Positions 1-6,888 are shown, counted from the first letter of the stretch. The stretch is DNA of 7,423 nt from JAADHY01 sp964428935 (GCA_964428935.1 CAYSAG010000261.1:1-7423); one strand, 5' to 3'. Made by a program: numbers and translations. Notes: generated by a model not told the origin, from the letters alone.

Positions 1-93
1 AGAACCGTTTCGCCTCGGTCCTCGCTCGCCCCGGCGCGGCGCCCACGCCGCCGGCCGGGTGGCCGTTCGGGCTTGCGGCTCTCGTCGAGCCCA

Positions 94-133
94 GTCGTTC
101 CGACAGAGTGTCGTCGACCCCGGTCGTTCCGAC
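94..133. repeat. Direct repeat GTCGTTCCGAC, two copies
   Basis: The 11-mer GTCGTTCCGAC occurs at 94-104 and again, exactly, at 123-133, so the copies start 29 nt apart. Both copies are imperfect palindromes (GTCG and CGAC ends). Their role is unknown. They could be a paired binding site or a remnant of a short duplication. Confidence 0.6.
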
Positions 134-152
134 GGCGCCCCGTTCGACACTC
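106..152. repeat. Inverted repeat GAGTGTCG / CGACACTC
   Basis: The arms GAGTGTCG (106-113) and CGACACTC (145-152) are perfect reverse complements separated by 31 nt. The site lies about 60-100 nt past the truD stop codon in the direction of truD transcription. There is no run of T after it on either strand, so a classic intrinsic terminator is not supported. Confidence 0.45.
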
Positions 153-208
153 GACACACGCCGTCCCCGCGCCGGTGAGCCGGCCAGACCGAGGGAGCGG
201 CCACGGAG

Positions 209-1282
209 TCACTCCAGCGGCACCTTCATGAACTCCCGCAACAAAGCCGTTGCGTAGCAACCAGCCGGCAGGAAAAAGCGAAACCGGAGGCCGACCTCGA
301 CCCGCTCCACCTGAAACTGCTCCGGCCAGACCAAGTACGGGCGTCGGCCGCCGCGGGCCGTCTTTCGGACTCGTTCGAAGTCCGACCAGCTCAACCCACA
401 CTCGGCCAACACCCCCTCTTCCAACTCGGCCGCCGCGGCTTCCGGCCGCTTCATTCTTGGTCCGAAAAGTGGACCAGCGACCATGACCTCGCGCCGCTGA
501 AGGCGAGCCTGTTCAAGCTCGACCTGCCTGGCCACGAACAACCCGCCCGTCGCGCGAACCTTCAGCACGTCGCCGGGCAAGACCGTCCTCAACAGCCCCT
601 GTTGCAGGCGTCGAGCCAAGGCCAGGTTGAACAGGAAGGCCTGAGCGGCCGAGGTGGCCAACCGCAGGAGGAACCGTCGCCGAGCCCGCGGCAGCTGCTC
701 CGGCCGTTTCCTCCCCAGCAGCAAGTCCAGACCCAGCCGCAAGGTTTGCCCTTCTCGGCCGAAGCGTTGAGGTCCGAAGTAATTGGGGAAGCCTTGCTCG
801 CAGACCACCCGCGCCACCGCCTGAGCCCGCTCCAGTGCGTCGGCCGTTGGGTCCCGCACAACGACGCAGAAGCGATTCCCGCGAAGGTGAGCCGCTCGCA
901 GTTTGTTCCGGTGACGCTTGACGTGCAGAACGCGAACGTTGTCGCTTTCCACGCGGTCCAGCTTGTCCGCGTAACGGGCCGGCAGCGAGACGTACTGTCG
1001 CGTCACGGCGTGCTTGTCCTTCAAACCGGCCACACCGATTTCGCGGTCGTCGCAGCCGGTGACGCGAGCCAAGAGCTCGACCAGCTCCCGAGTCGTCAGC
1101 CCGCGTTTCTCGACCCACACGAAAGCGTGTTCGCCCTCGCCGCACGGCTCGTACGCCGGCACTTCTTCGACCTCGAAGTCTTCGCACGCCGACTTGATTC
1201 GCCCGCCCGTGCCGGGCAGCTCGGCAGTCGAGTACGGCAAGCGGTCGAAGTTCCACAAGCTCAGAACGTCGTCGGTGCTCAT
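209..1282 (-). CDS. truD: tRNA pseudouridine(13) synthase TruD
   Basis: TruD converts uridine 13 in the D-arm of tRNAs such as tRNA-Glu to pseudouridine in the cytoplasm. The family hallmarks are all present in order: GLKDKHAVT at residues 86-94 with the catalytic aspartate D89, NYFGPQRFG at 167-175, GPLFGPRM at 270-277, and the closing PAGCYATALLRE at 339-350. The length is 357 aa, close to the roughly 350 aa of the E. coli enzyme. I chose the ATG at 1282 because the protein then begins a few residues before the conserved N-terminal strand. The frame stays open to a TTG at 1342, which would add 20 residues with no family likeness. Neither start has a clear Shine-Dalgarno sequence, so the exact start is open. 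The gene stands alone and is divergent from the glycosyltransferase gene. Confidence 0.95.
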   Translation of the reverse strand: MSTDDVLSLWNFDRLPYSTAELPGTGGRIKSACEDFEVEEVPAYEPCGEGEHAFVWVEKRGLTTRELVELLARVTGCDDREIGVAGLKDKHAVTRQYVSLPARYADKLDRVESDNVRVLHVKRHRNKLRAAHLRGNRFCVVVRDPTADALERAQAVARVVCEQGFPNYFGPQRFGREGQTLRLGLDLLLGRKRPEQLPRARRRFLLRLATSAAQAFLFNLALARRLQQGLLRTVLPGDVLKVRATGGLFVARQVELEQARLQRREVMVAGPLFGPRMKRPEAAAAELEEGVLAECGLSWSDFERVRKTARGGRRPYLVWPEQFQVERVEVGLRFRFFLPAGCYATALLREFMKVPLE

Positions 1283-1572
1283 TGGTTCGACAATGCGAGG
1301 CTTCGTGCGCACTTCGTCCGTCAGCGAGCAGCGGTGACCCAAGCGACGCAGCCGACCGCTCCCTGTTCGCAGAAAGCCGAACGGAATTCTGTCCCAAACG
1401 GCCAGAACTGCGGCAGCACGGACTGGTACAATGCCTTGCCCCGTGCTCTCGTTCCCGCTTGTCGTTCACGCTGCGGCTGGGTCCGGGCCGCGGTCCTTTG
1501 TTGAGCAGACCGGCCGTCGGGGTTTCGCGGCTTCGGGACGTCTGCCGTCTTGTCGGCCAGCAACAATCCGGG

Positions 1573-1602
1573 TTGAGCCGTCGGCGGACACTTCTTTATA
1601 AA
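1573..1602 (+). promoter_or_regulatory. Candidate sigma70-type promoter for the glycosyltransferase
   Basis: TTGAGC at 1573-1578 (4 of 6 to the -35 consensus) is followed by an 18-nt spacer and TATAAA at 1597-1602 (5 of 6 to the -10 consensus), one of very few AT-rich spots in the region. It would give a 5' leader of about 215 nt before the GTG at 1826. Planctomycete promoter consensus is assumed to resemble the E. coli one. Confidence 0.4.
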
Positions 1603-1795
1603 TCGGTTGTCGCTTGCGGCGGGTACGAAGGTTCGCGTCCGACAGTCCGAGCCGACGCGTGTACTTGCACGTTCGCTGCCGCCGTGACAAACTTTTGTTC
1701 GGTGGCTCTCCAAAGCGGTTTGCGTTCCGTCCTGCCTGGAACCGCTGTTTGCTTGAAGGACCGACCGTGCGGGGACGTTCCCCAGTCGACCGCCG

Positions 1796-1822
1796 GGAAC
1801 TTCCGCGACGGAAAGGAGTTCC
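1796..1822 (+). promoter_or_regulatory. Shine-Dalgarno site inside a two-part hairpin
   Basis: The strong site GAAAGGAG (1811-1818) lies 7 nt before the GTG start and decides that start. It sits in a possible hairpin. GGAAC (1796-1800) pairs with GTTCC (1818-1822). Directly inside, TTCCG (1801-1805) pairs with CGGAA (1809-1813) around a CGA loop. The four bases AGGA (1814-1817) are left as a bulge. The pairings are read directly from the sequence. Whether the fold hides or presents the ribosome site is inference. Confidence 0.5.
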
Positions 1823-1825
1823 GCC

Positions 1826-3094
1826 GTGTTTGGTGTTGCCGTCGTCTTGGCCTGCCTCCTGGGTGTTTTGACGGTAGTTCGGCTGGCTGCAGCCGTAGCG
1901 TACTTGCGCAGCGCGCGGCTCAACCGCAGCAGCGGTCGGCTGGCCGGCCCGCTGCCTCACGTCTCGGTCTTGCTGCCGTTGCGAGGAGTCGACCCGTCAC
2001 TCAAGCAAACCATTCGCGAAGTCCTGCGGCAAGACTACCCCAACTTCGACCTGTGGATTGTCGTGGACAGCCGACAGGACCCCGGCTGGCAAGCCGTGCA
2101 AGAAGTCCTTCAAGAACTGGACGCACCGAACATTCACGTGCGTGAACTGACCCACAAGCGGTCCAACTGCAGTCTGCTGTGCAGCACGGTGCTGCAGTTT
2201 CTAGAAGAAGTCGACGGTCGCACGGACCTGATTGCCTTCTGCGCCTCCGACGGCATTGTCCCGCGTGGTTGGCTGCGACACATGGTCGCCGCGCTGCAAG
2301 ACCCGAAAGTTGGCTCCACACTGGGCAGCCGCTGGTACGCGCCGCCTCGTGGCCGTTGGGGCTCGCTGGTTCGTTACCTCTGGAACGTCTCGGCCACGGT
2401 TTACATGTGGCGGTACAAGGTTCCGTGGAGCGGCGCAATTATTCTTCGCCTGGACGACATTCGCCGCTCGGGACTGCCCGACCGCTGGGCCCGAGCCATG
2501 ATTGAAGACGCTCACGTCGGTCAGATTCTCAGCCGCATTGGCTTGGACGTGAAGTTCGTGCCCGAGCTGATTGTGCTCAACCGCGACGAAACCTCGCTGC
2601 GCGACTGCTTCCGCTTCCTGGTCCGACAGTTCTTCTGGACCCAGGTCTACCACAGCAGCTACGCGGCCATTCTGACCATTGTGCTGCTGACGGGCCTGAC
2701 AACCGTCGCTCCGTTGCTGTTCGTCCCGCTGGCGTTGTGGGCCGGCCAGTGGGCGTCGGCCGCACTGGTCGGCGGAGCTCTTTTGGGACAAGTGGCCTTG
2801 CTGCTGGGCATGCTGCCGGTTTTGGACCGCCACGTCCTGCAATGTTCGGGGTTCGGCGTCGAGTCCTCTTGCCTCACGTGGCGGACTTGGCTGAAGCTGC
2901 CGGTGGCCGTCGTGCTGACTCAGATTGTCTCGCTGCTGGCCGTTGTTGCAGCGGCGTTCGTACGCGTGGTCGATTGGCGGGGAATTCGGTACCGGGTCGA
3001 GGGGCCGTGGAAGTGCACCATGCTCGAGTACGTTCCCTACTCGGCCTCCAGCGCGGGCTTGGCCGACGCCAACGCGACGGACCGCGCGGCTTGA
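1826..3094 (+). CDS. Membrane glycosyltransferase, GT2/GT21 (ceramide glucosyltransferase-like)
   Basis: This is a probable inner-membrane sugar transferase of 422 aa that moves a sugar from a nucleotide donor to a lipid or other acceptor. One N-terminal hydrophobic segment (about 3-28) precedes a GT-A catalytic domain (about 44-275), with hydrophobic segments at about 281-303, 306-333 and 357-380. The domain opens with HVSVLLPLRG (45-54), followed by IVVDS with D81, CASDG with D142, and IEDAH with the probable catalytic acid D229. RQFFW (267-271) stands where the family usually has (Q/R)xxRW, and DWRGIRYRV (383-391) resembles the C-terminal end of many GT2 proteins. Two deviations stand out: the DxD-like motif reads A-S-D, and the Arg of xxRW is Phe. 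The GTG start follows a strong Shine-Dalgarno sequence. All 16 Ile codons are ATT although the gene is otherwise GC-rich at third positions. The acceptor cannot be read from the sequence. Hopanoid or sphingolipid-like glycosylation is possible but unproven. Confidence 0.85.
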   Translation: MFGVAVVLACLLGVLTVVRLAAAVAYLRSARLNRSSGRLAGPLPHVSVLLPLRGVDPSLKQTIREVLRQDYPNFDLWIVVDSRQDPGWQAVQEVLQELDAPNIHVRELTHKRSNCSLLCSTVLQFLEEVDGRTDLIAFCASDGIVPRGWLRHMVAALQDPKVGSTLGSRWYAPPRGRWGSLVRYLWNVSATVYMWRYKVPWSGAIILRLDDIRRSGLPDRWARAMIEDAHVGQILSRIGLDVKFVPELIVLNRDETSLRDCFRFLVRQFFWTQVYHSSYAAILTIVLLTGLTTVAPLLFVPLALWAGQWASAALVGGALLGQVALLLGMLPVLDRHVLQCSGFGVESSCLTWRTWLKLPVAVVLTQIVSLLAVVAAAFVRVVDWRGIRYRVEGPWKCTMLEYVPYSASSAGLADANATDRAA

Positions 3095-3283
3095 AGTACG
3101 TCCGAGCGGAGGCGGACAAGCTCGCGACTGAACCCTCCGTTCCCGACACGGCGCGTCACGGTCACTTTGCAGCCGCGCCAGCCCGACGCGCCGACGCAAG
3201 CGGCTTCCGACCGCGTTTGTCAGAGCGTTCCGCAGCGTCTTGCAGACGACCAGCGTTACTTCGAAACAGCGACGCGTCTCGGA

Positions 3284-3323
3284 GGGGCTCTCCAGCGTCC
3301 TGCCCCGACCGACCGAGAGCCCC
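3284..3323. terminator. Hairpin between convergent genes, possible bidirectional terminator
   Basis: GGGGCTCTC (3284-3292) and GAGAGCCCC (3315-3323) form a perfect 9-bp stem with a 22-nt loop. It lies in the 261-nt gap between the stop codons of the glycosyltransferase and the isomerase-like gene, nearer the latter. Position and stem suit a terminator for both strands. The long loop and the lack of a T tract argue against a classic intrinsic one. The rest of the gap (3095-3355) shows only a weak 5-bp hairpin at 3100-3117. Confidence 0.35.
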
Positions 3324-3355
3324 CGCCCGCTCACCGACTTGTCAGCGCAGACCGC

Positions 3356-4318
3356 TCACCGGCCGGCAATGATCAGGTCCAGCCGTCGGCTGCGTTCCTC
3401 CAACGACAGCCCGCCGCTGCCCTCAATGGTCAACCACCCGTTGTAGCCCACCTCGTCCAGCGCTCGACGCACCTCCGGCCAGTTCACGCTGCCTTCGCGA
3501 ATGTTGACGAACTTGCCGCCGTGGCCGTCGGGGTTCAGCTTGAAGTCCTTCACGTGGCACTTCTTGATGAGCTTGCCGAGCGTGCGAATCCATTGCTCGG
3601 GCGGAGCGTACTTGACGTGGTTGCCAATGTCGAAGTAGGCCTGCACCCACGGTGAGCCGAACGACGCCACGAAGTTCTGAAACAGGTCCGGCTTCACCCA
3701 CAAGTTGTTCCACACGTTCTCCAAGGCAATGATGACCTGCAGTTTTTCGGCAACCGGAATGAGTTTCTCGACGGCGGCGCGAGAAGCGTCCACGGCGTAG
3801 TTGTGGGCTTTGATGTAGTCCTCGTAGGGACTGTTGTCGCCCCGGACCACGCGTTTGACGTGCCCCGTCTTTGGGTCGAATTCAATGTCGAATTCCCACG
3901 CCTCCGGAATTTTCATTCCACGAATGCGACACGGGACGAGCAGGACCGCGTCGGCTCCGTAGCCGTGAGCGGCCCGCAGGGCCCGGCGGACGCTCTCCAC
4001 GTCCCGTTCGACCACCTCAGGCTTGTCGCTGTTGAAATTGGTCCACCCTCGCATGACCGAGTGGATTTTCATGCCGAGCGACTCGGCCAACCGTCGAGCC
4101 TTCTCCGCCTCTTCCGGCTCGGCGTTCCAATTGCGTGTCTCCAGCCCGTCGAAGCCAGCTTCCTTGAAGGCCGTCAACGTTTTCTGGTCCGGCTTGCCAA
4201 TCAGCGCCTTCTTCAGCTGGGTCTTCCAGCCGGCGTGCGCCCAACCGCCTGTCGTGGCCCAAACTCCGGCCGCCGCCACCGTGCCCAGGAACTCGCGGCG
4301 AGTCACGTTGCTGTTCAT
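3356..4318 (-). CDS. Tat-exported sugar phosphate isomerase/epimerase-like TIM barrel protein
   Basis: This 320-aa protein belongs to the xylose isomerase-like / AP endonuclease family 2 barrel (PF01261 type), which includes isomerases and epimerases acting on sugars, inositols or hydroxypyruvate. Residues 1-29 are a twin-arginine signal (RREFLG at 7-12, a hydrophobic stretch, then AHA), so the protein is expected to be folded in the cytoplasm and exported to the periplasm. Likely metal ligands stand where the family has them: E200 in ALEN, D230 in YFDIGNH (with H234), H255 in KCHVKDF and E299 in TIEG. The barrel starts about residue 38 and looks complete. The ATG is preceded by AAGAGGAG at a 6-nt gap. 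Large numbers of such Tat-signal paralogues are typical of planctomycetes, which suggests catabolism of sugars outside the cytoplasm. The substrate is unknown. The gene is divergent from the P-loop ATPase and convergent with the glycosyltransferase. It carries four of the seven GATC/GATG/CATC words seen in the window. Confidence 0.88.
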   Translation of the reverse strand: MNSNVTRREFLGTVAAAGVWATTGGWAHAGWKTQLKKALIGKPDQKTLTAFKEAGFDGLETRNWNAEPEEAEKARRLAESLGMKIHSVMRGWTNFNSDKPEVVERDVESVRRALRAAHGYGADAVLLVPCRIRGMKIPEAWEFDIEFDPKTGHVKRVVRGDNSPYEDYIKAHNYAVDASRAAVEKLIPVAEKLQVIIALENVWNNLWVKPDLFQNFVASFGSPWVQAYFDIGNHVKYAPPEQWIRTLGKLIKKCHVKDFKLNPDGHGGKFVNIREGSVNWPEVRRALDEVGYNGWLTIEGSGGLSLEERSRRLDLIIAGR

Positions 4319-4324
4319 GCCCGT

Positions 4325-4332
4325 CTCCTCTT
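4325..4332 (-). promoter_or_regulatory. Ribosome-binding site of the isomerase-like gene
   Basis: Read on the minus strand the bases are AAGAGGAG, ending 6 nt before the ATG at 4318. This supports the start that includes the whole Tat signal. Confidence 0.75.
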
Positions 4333-4772
4333 GTCTCTCGACGTTCGGTTCTCGGCTGGCTGGTTGCCGTCACGGCCAAGGCCGGCCTGGTTGCGCCGCG
4401 CAGCGACGGAGCAAGTCGGTTCCGCGCAAAGCGAACGACTCGGCTTCCGTCCGTGCCCCGACCAGCCTCGGAGCTGCGTTCCACCTTAACCTTTTCGCAC
4501 CGGTCGCTTCAATCGTCGCCGCAGTGCCGGTCGCAGAGGGCTCAGGGCCGAGCAAACCTGCCGGACGACACGCCGCCCGTTTTCCGCCGTCGCGCTTGTG
4601 ACACACGGCCGCCGGCGAGTACCTTACGCGACTTGGATTCGTTGTCCACCTGGCGGCGCGGCGGTCCTCGAACGGCGGTTTTCTCGACCGCCTCTGCCGG
4701 AAGTCTCGGTCTCGAGCGTCGCCTCCACCGGAGCCTCGGGCGGACAGCCGGACGCGCAACAGGACAAGCAAC

Positions 4773-4779
4773 AAAGGAG
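4773..4779 (+). promoter_or_regulatory. Ribosome-binding site deciding the ATPase start
   Basis: AAAGGAG lies 10 nt before the ATG at 4790. It is the only good Shine-Dalgarno match near any possible start in this frame, and favours a 251-aa product over the 315-aa product from the GTG at 4598. Confidence 0.7.
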
Positions 4780-4789
4780 CACTCCACTG

Positions 4790-5545
4790 ATGGAACAGTC
4801 GGTGGTTGACCATTGTCGTGAGCTGGAACGGTGCAACCAGCGCGGCGGCCGAATGCTGTCGATTTTCGACCTGCTCCGCGCACAGAGCCTGCCGTTGGAG
4901 CTGGCCGCTTGGCTCATGAGCCACATTAGCCGCGGCAGCTCGTTTCTGGTCGGTGCCAGTCCGGGTGGAGCGGGCAAGACGACGGTCATGTGTGCGTTGG
5001 CGAACCTGGTCCCGCCAGGGACAGTGTTGGTCCCCGCAACCGAGTGGGTGGTGGCGGAGCTGACGGAACAGCGGCCGAACCAAGCGGTGTGCGTCATTTG
5101 TCACGAAATCGGGAGCGGGCCGTACTTCGCCTACTTGTGGGGCGAACCGCTGCGACGGTACTGCCAGCTGAGCGGCCTGGGCTACCAACTGGCCACCAAC
5201 TTACACGCCGACGACCCACGGCAGGCCTACCAGCAAATTTGCGTCGACAACGGTGTGCCGGAAGAGGACTGGCAGGCCTTCGGGATTCACGTCTACTTGA
5301 GCTTGACGGGCAGCCTGTGGAGCCCGCGACGTCGGGTGGAGCGGGTGTTCTGGCAGCGGGACGGTGAGTTGCAGTGCGTCTACGACGCCAGCCGCTCGCC
5401 GCAATTTCCGCTGGCTCCACTTCGGGAGCTGTCCGACCAAGAGCACTTCGACCGCTGCGTCGAGTTCCTCCGGGCCGGCCTGGACGACGGTCTGGAGACG
5501 GTTGAACAAACGCGCCAACGGTTCCTGCAGCAGTTCGCGTCTTGA
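4790..5545 (+). CDS. Small P-loop ATPase resembling PilT/GspE/VirB11 secretion ATPases
   Basis: This 251-aa protein has a perfect Walker A motif, GASPGGAGKTT (55-65). VICHEIGSG (102-110) follows, where E106 may be the Walker B-like glutamate. Then comes TNLHADDPRQA (136-146), which resembles the His box (TLHTNDA-like) of type II secretion, type IV pilus and type IV secretion ATPases. RRRVERVF (180-187) resembles the strand after their arginine-rich turn. The order of these parts fits that superfamily. The assignment is inference from motifs. It is much shorter than PilT (about 340 aa) or GspE (about 500 aa). Only about 50 residues precede Walker A, so the usual N-terminal domain is missing. 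There is no signal peptide or membrane segment, so it should be cytoplasmic. No pilus or secretion gene lies beside it. Codon use matches the neighbours (5 of 6 Ile codons are ATT). It may be a stand-alone NTPase of unknown role. A generic AAA-type ATPase is the alternative. Confidence 0.8.
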   Translation: MEQSVVDHCRELERCNQRGGRMLSIFDLLRAQSLPLELAAWLMSHISRGSSFLVGASPGGAGKTTVMCALANLVPPGTVLVPATEWVVAELTEQRPNQAVCVICHEIGSGPYFAYLWGEPLRRYCQLSGLGYQLATNLHADDPRQAYQQICVDNGVPEEDWQAFGIHVYLSLTGSLWSPRRRVERVFWQRDGELQCVYDASRSPQFPLAPLRELSDQEHFDRCVEFLRAGLDDGLETVEQTRQRFLQQFAS

Positions 5546-5628
5546 ACGGCGGACGGCTTGGTCGAAGAGAAACGGGCGACTGTGGGTCGCGCGTCCGTCA
5601 GTCCCCGCAGAGGCAAGCGACGGAAGCG

Positions 5629-6888
5629 TTACGGCAGGCGGACGCCGGCCGCCCCGTCCGTCGACGTGTGGCGCCGAGGGTCGACGGCGTGAGCCGAGGC
5701 GGGCACGACGCCCGAACCGCTCGTCGAGCCGGCGGCTGCGGAGCGTCCCAAGGGCTGGTTGGAGCTCGGCTGCTGCGGGAAAGCCTGGACGGTCGTAATG
5801 ACCGACTTGGTCTCGGGAATGACCCGACCGTCCGGCAACCGAACAGCCAGCTCGAGAAAACGTTCGATTCGTGAGAACAGCGGCAACCCCGTTCGTCGGT
5901 CGACGTTGCACTGGCCCACGACGTGCCCTCCCTTGACGACGACCTGTGGGCCGTTGTCGCTGCCGGTTTCCGGGTCGTACGTCGCCACGGTGGACGGGGT
6001 GATTCTTCCGACCACGTCAATGGTGGCCTCGTAGTCGGTAAGCGCGGAGAGGGTGTACTGGGTCGACACGACCAGAGGAATGGGATGGAACAGTTCCTGC
6101 CGGCGTGTCCAGGTTTGTCCCACCTGCACCACGGGCGAGCCGGCGTTGTCGGAGGCGCGAGGCAGAAGGCCAATGCTGTCGTCGACGAAGTTGGCCACCC
6201 CTTGGTCCTCTTCCGTAATGGCCAGCCGCCTCAAGAAGTCGGCTCGCCGTTCCGGGGCAATGTTCCGAACACACTGCTGCAGGAACCGGTCAAACCCGAC
6301 CACGCCGGTAATGCGGTTGTCCGGCCCCAGCCAGAAGGAGAACCCGTTGTCGACCAGGCCGGCGTAAGCCTTGACCACGTCAGGCACGTTGGGCGGCAGT
6401 CCGTGTCGGCTGTCGAACTCGACTTTCTGGCCGGCAATGTCGTGCGAGTACTGCACCCGCTCGTAGCGCACGGTCAGCAATTTGCGGCCGTTCTCCTCGC
6501 GGTCGACCGTAATGGCCATGAGCAAGACCAGGTCGGAGCGGCTGAGCAGCGTCGCTCCCCCCACCGACTGCCTCAACGTTTGCGACACTCGCTTAATCAA
6601 CGGGAACCGGTCGCCGACTTTCAGACGAAACGCCAGTTCGGCCCCAACGGACGACCCGTCGCTGCGCAGCGCCGCCGGCTGGACCAGCGGGTCGTTGGTT
6701 GACGTCTCGGCGGTCTCTGCCCCGGACGGGCTCGACAAAGGCGAATCGGCCGCCGAGACGTCCTCGACGCCGGCCAACTCGGGGAACTCTTCGTCGAGCT
6801 GTGTGTCGGAGCCTTTCCACCGGTTACAGCCCGCTGCTGCCAGAGCCAGCACCAGAAAACAGAACGGAAAGAATCGTCGTGGAGACAT
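5629..6888 (-). CDS. Lipoprotein, DUF6263-like, function unknown
   Basis: This 419-aa protein has a lipoprotein signal: two arginines (4-5), a hydrophobic run, and the lipobox LAAAGC (16-21) with C21 as the lipidated residue. Asn follows the cysteine, so under the E. coli Lol rule it would go to the outer membrane. An acidic Ser/Thr-rich linker (about 24-85) leads to a single globular region (about 86-370). That region is rich in beta-type sequence, such as FRLKVGDRFPL (88-97 area), LLTVRYERVQYS (138-149) and VVQVGQTWTRRQE (253-265). The whole resembles planctomycete DUF6263 proteins, recalled from family pattern and not verified. The last 50 residues are low-complexity. The ATG at 6888 is chosen because it starts the signal. 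The frame stays open far upstream only because repeat DNA lacks stops. The ribosome site is weak (GGGGCG). The gene is convergent with the ATPase gene, with 83 nt between their ends. Confidence 0.85.
   Translation of the reverse strand: MSPRRFFPFCFLVLALAAAGCNRWKGSDTQLDEEFPELAGVEDVSAADSPLSSPSGAETAETSTNDPLVQPAALRSDGSSVGAELAFRLKVGDRFPLIKRVSQTLRQSVGGATLLSRSDLVLLMAITVDREENGRKLLTVRYERVQYSHDIAGQKVEFDSRHGLPPNVPDVVKAYAGLVDNGFSFWLGPDNRITGVVGFDRFLQQCVRNIAPERRADFLRRLAITEEDQGVANFVDDSIGLLPRASDNAGSPVVQVGQTWTRRQELFHPIPLVVSTQYTLSALTDYEATIDVVGRITPSTVATYDPETGSDNGPQVVVKGGHVVGQCNVDRRTGLPLFSRIERFLELAVRLPDGRVIPETKSVITTVQAFPQQPSSNQPLGRSAAAGSTSGSGVVPASAHAVDPRRHTSTDGAAGVRLP

Larger units (their letters stand above)
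1..208. other. Noncoding left edge, no gene recognised
   Basis: This stretch lies downstream of truD and runs to the window edge. Open frames exist because stop codons are rare in such GC-rich DNA, but their translations are mostly Arg, Pro and Ser and look like no known family. The only structure seen is an 11-nt direct repeat and an 8-nt inverted repeat, listed separately. No T-tract hairpin that would end truD transcription was found. Confidence 0.6.
1283..1825. other. Long divergent intergenic region between truD and glycosyltransferase
   Basis: These 543 nt separate two divergently transcribed genes. Frames on both strands are open but give low-complexity Arg/Ser-rich translations, so no gene is called. 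Recognisable signals serve the plus-strand gene: a sigma70-like promoter near 1573-1602 and a structured ribosome-binding site at 1796-1822. A lone extended -10 box (TGG followed by TACAAT, 1424-1432) has no convincing -35. I see no good promoter for truD on the minus strand. Confidence 0.55.
4319..4789. other. Long divergent intergenic region, isomerase-like gene and P-loop ATPase
   Basis: These 471 nt hold the two ribosome-binding sites at their ends and no gene that I can support. The ATPase frame remains open upstream to a GTG at 4598. Those 64 extra codons encode an Arg/Ser/Pro-rich stretch with no ribosome site, so they are treated as leader. On the minus strand TTGAAG, a 16-nt spacer and GTTAAG around 4490-4515 are a weak promoter candidate for the isomerase-like gene. 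A short palindrome, CGGCC-AA-GGCCG, lies at 4373-4384. Confidence 0.5.

Noticed and set aside
1424..1432. Extended -10 box TGG followed by TACAAT on the plus strand
   Set aside because: No -35 lies at a sensible distance and the next gene is about 400 nt away. The site at 1573-1602 is a better promoter.
602..1504. A 300-residue plus-strand open frame opposite truD
   Set aside because: It lies antisense to a firmly recognised gene and its translation resembles no family. GC-rich coding DNA commonly leaves such frames open.
1620..1660. A tRNA-like T-arm (GGTTCGCGTCC)
   Set aside because: The flanking five bases do not pair, and no acceptor or anticodon arm can be drawn around it.
1321..1960. 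Minus-strand frames in the truD/glycosyltransferase gap
   Set aside because: The translations are low-complexity Arg/Ser/Thr-rich, start without a ribosome site and overlap the glycosyltransferase start.
2201..3334. A 377-residue minus-strand open frame opposite the glycosyltransferase
   Set aside because: The composition is Arg/Gln/Ala-rich and shows no motif, and the plus strand encodes an intact glycosyltransferase with a strong ribosome site.
5594..5624. Six-bp inverted repeat TCCGTC / GACGGA between the ATPase and lipoprotein stop codons
   Set aside because: The stem is short with a 19-nt loop and no T tract. Such pairs are expected by chance in GC-rich DNA.
5923..6702. A 259-residue plus-strand open frame opposite the lipoprotein
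   Set aside because: It is a shadow frame of the lipoprotein gene, without ribosome site or recognisable domain.
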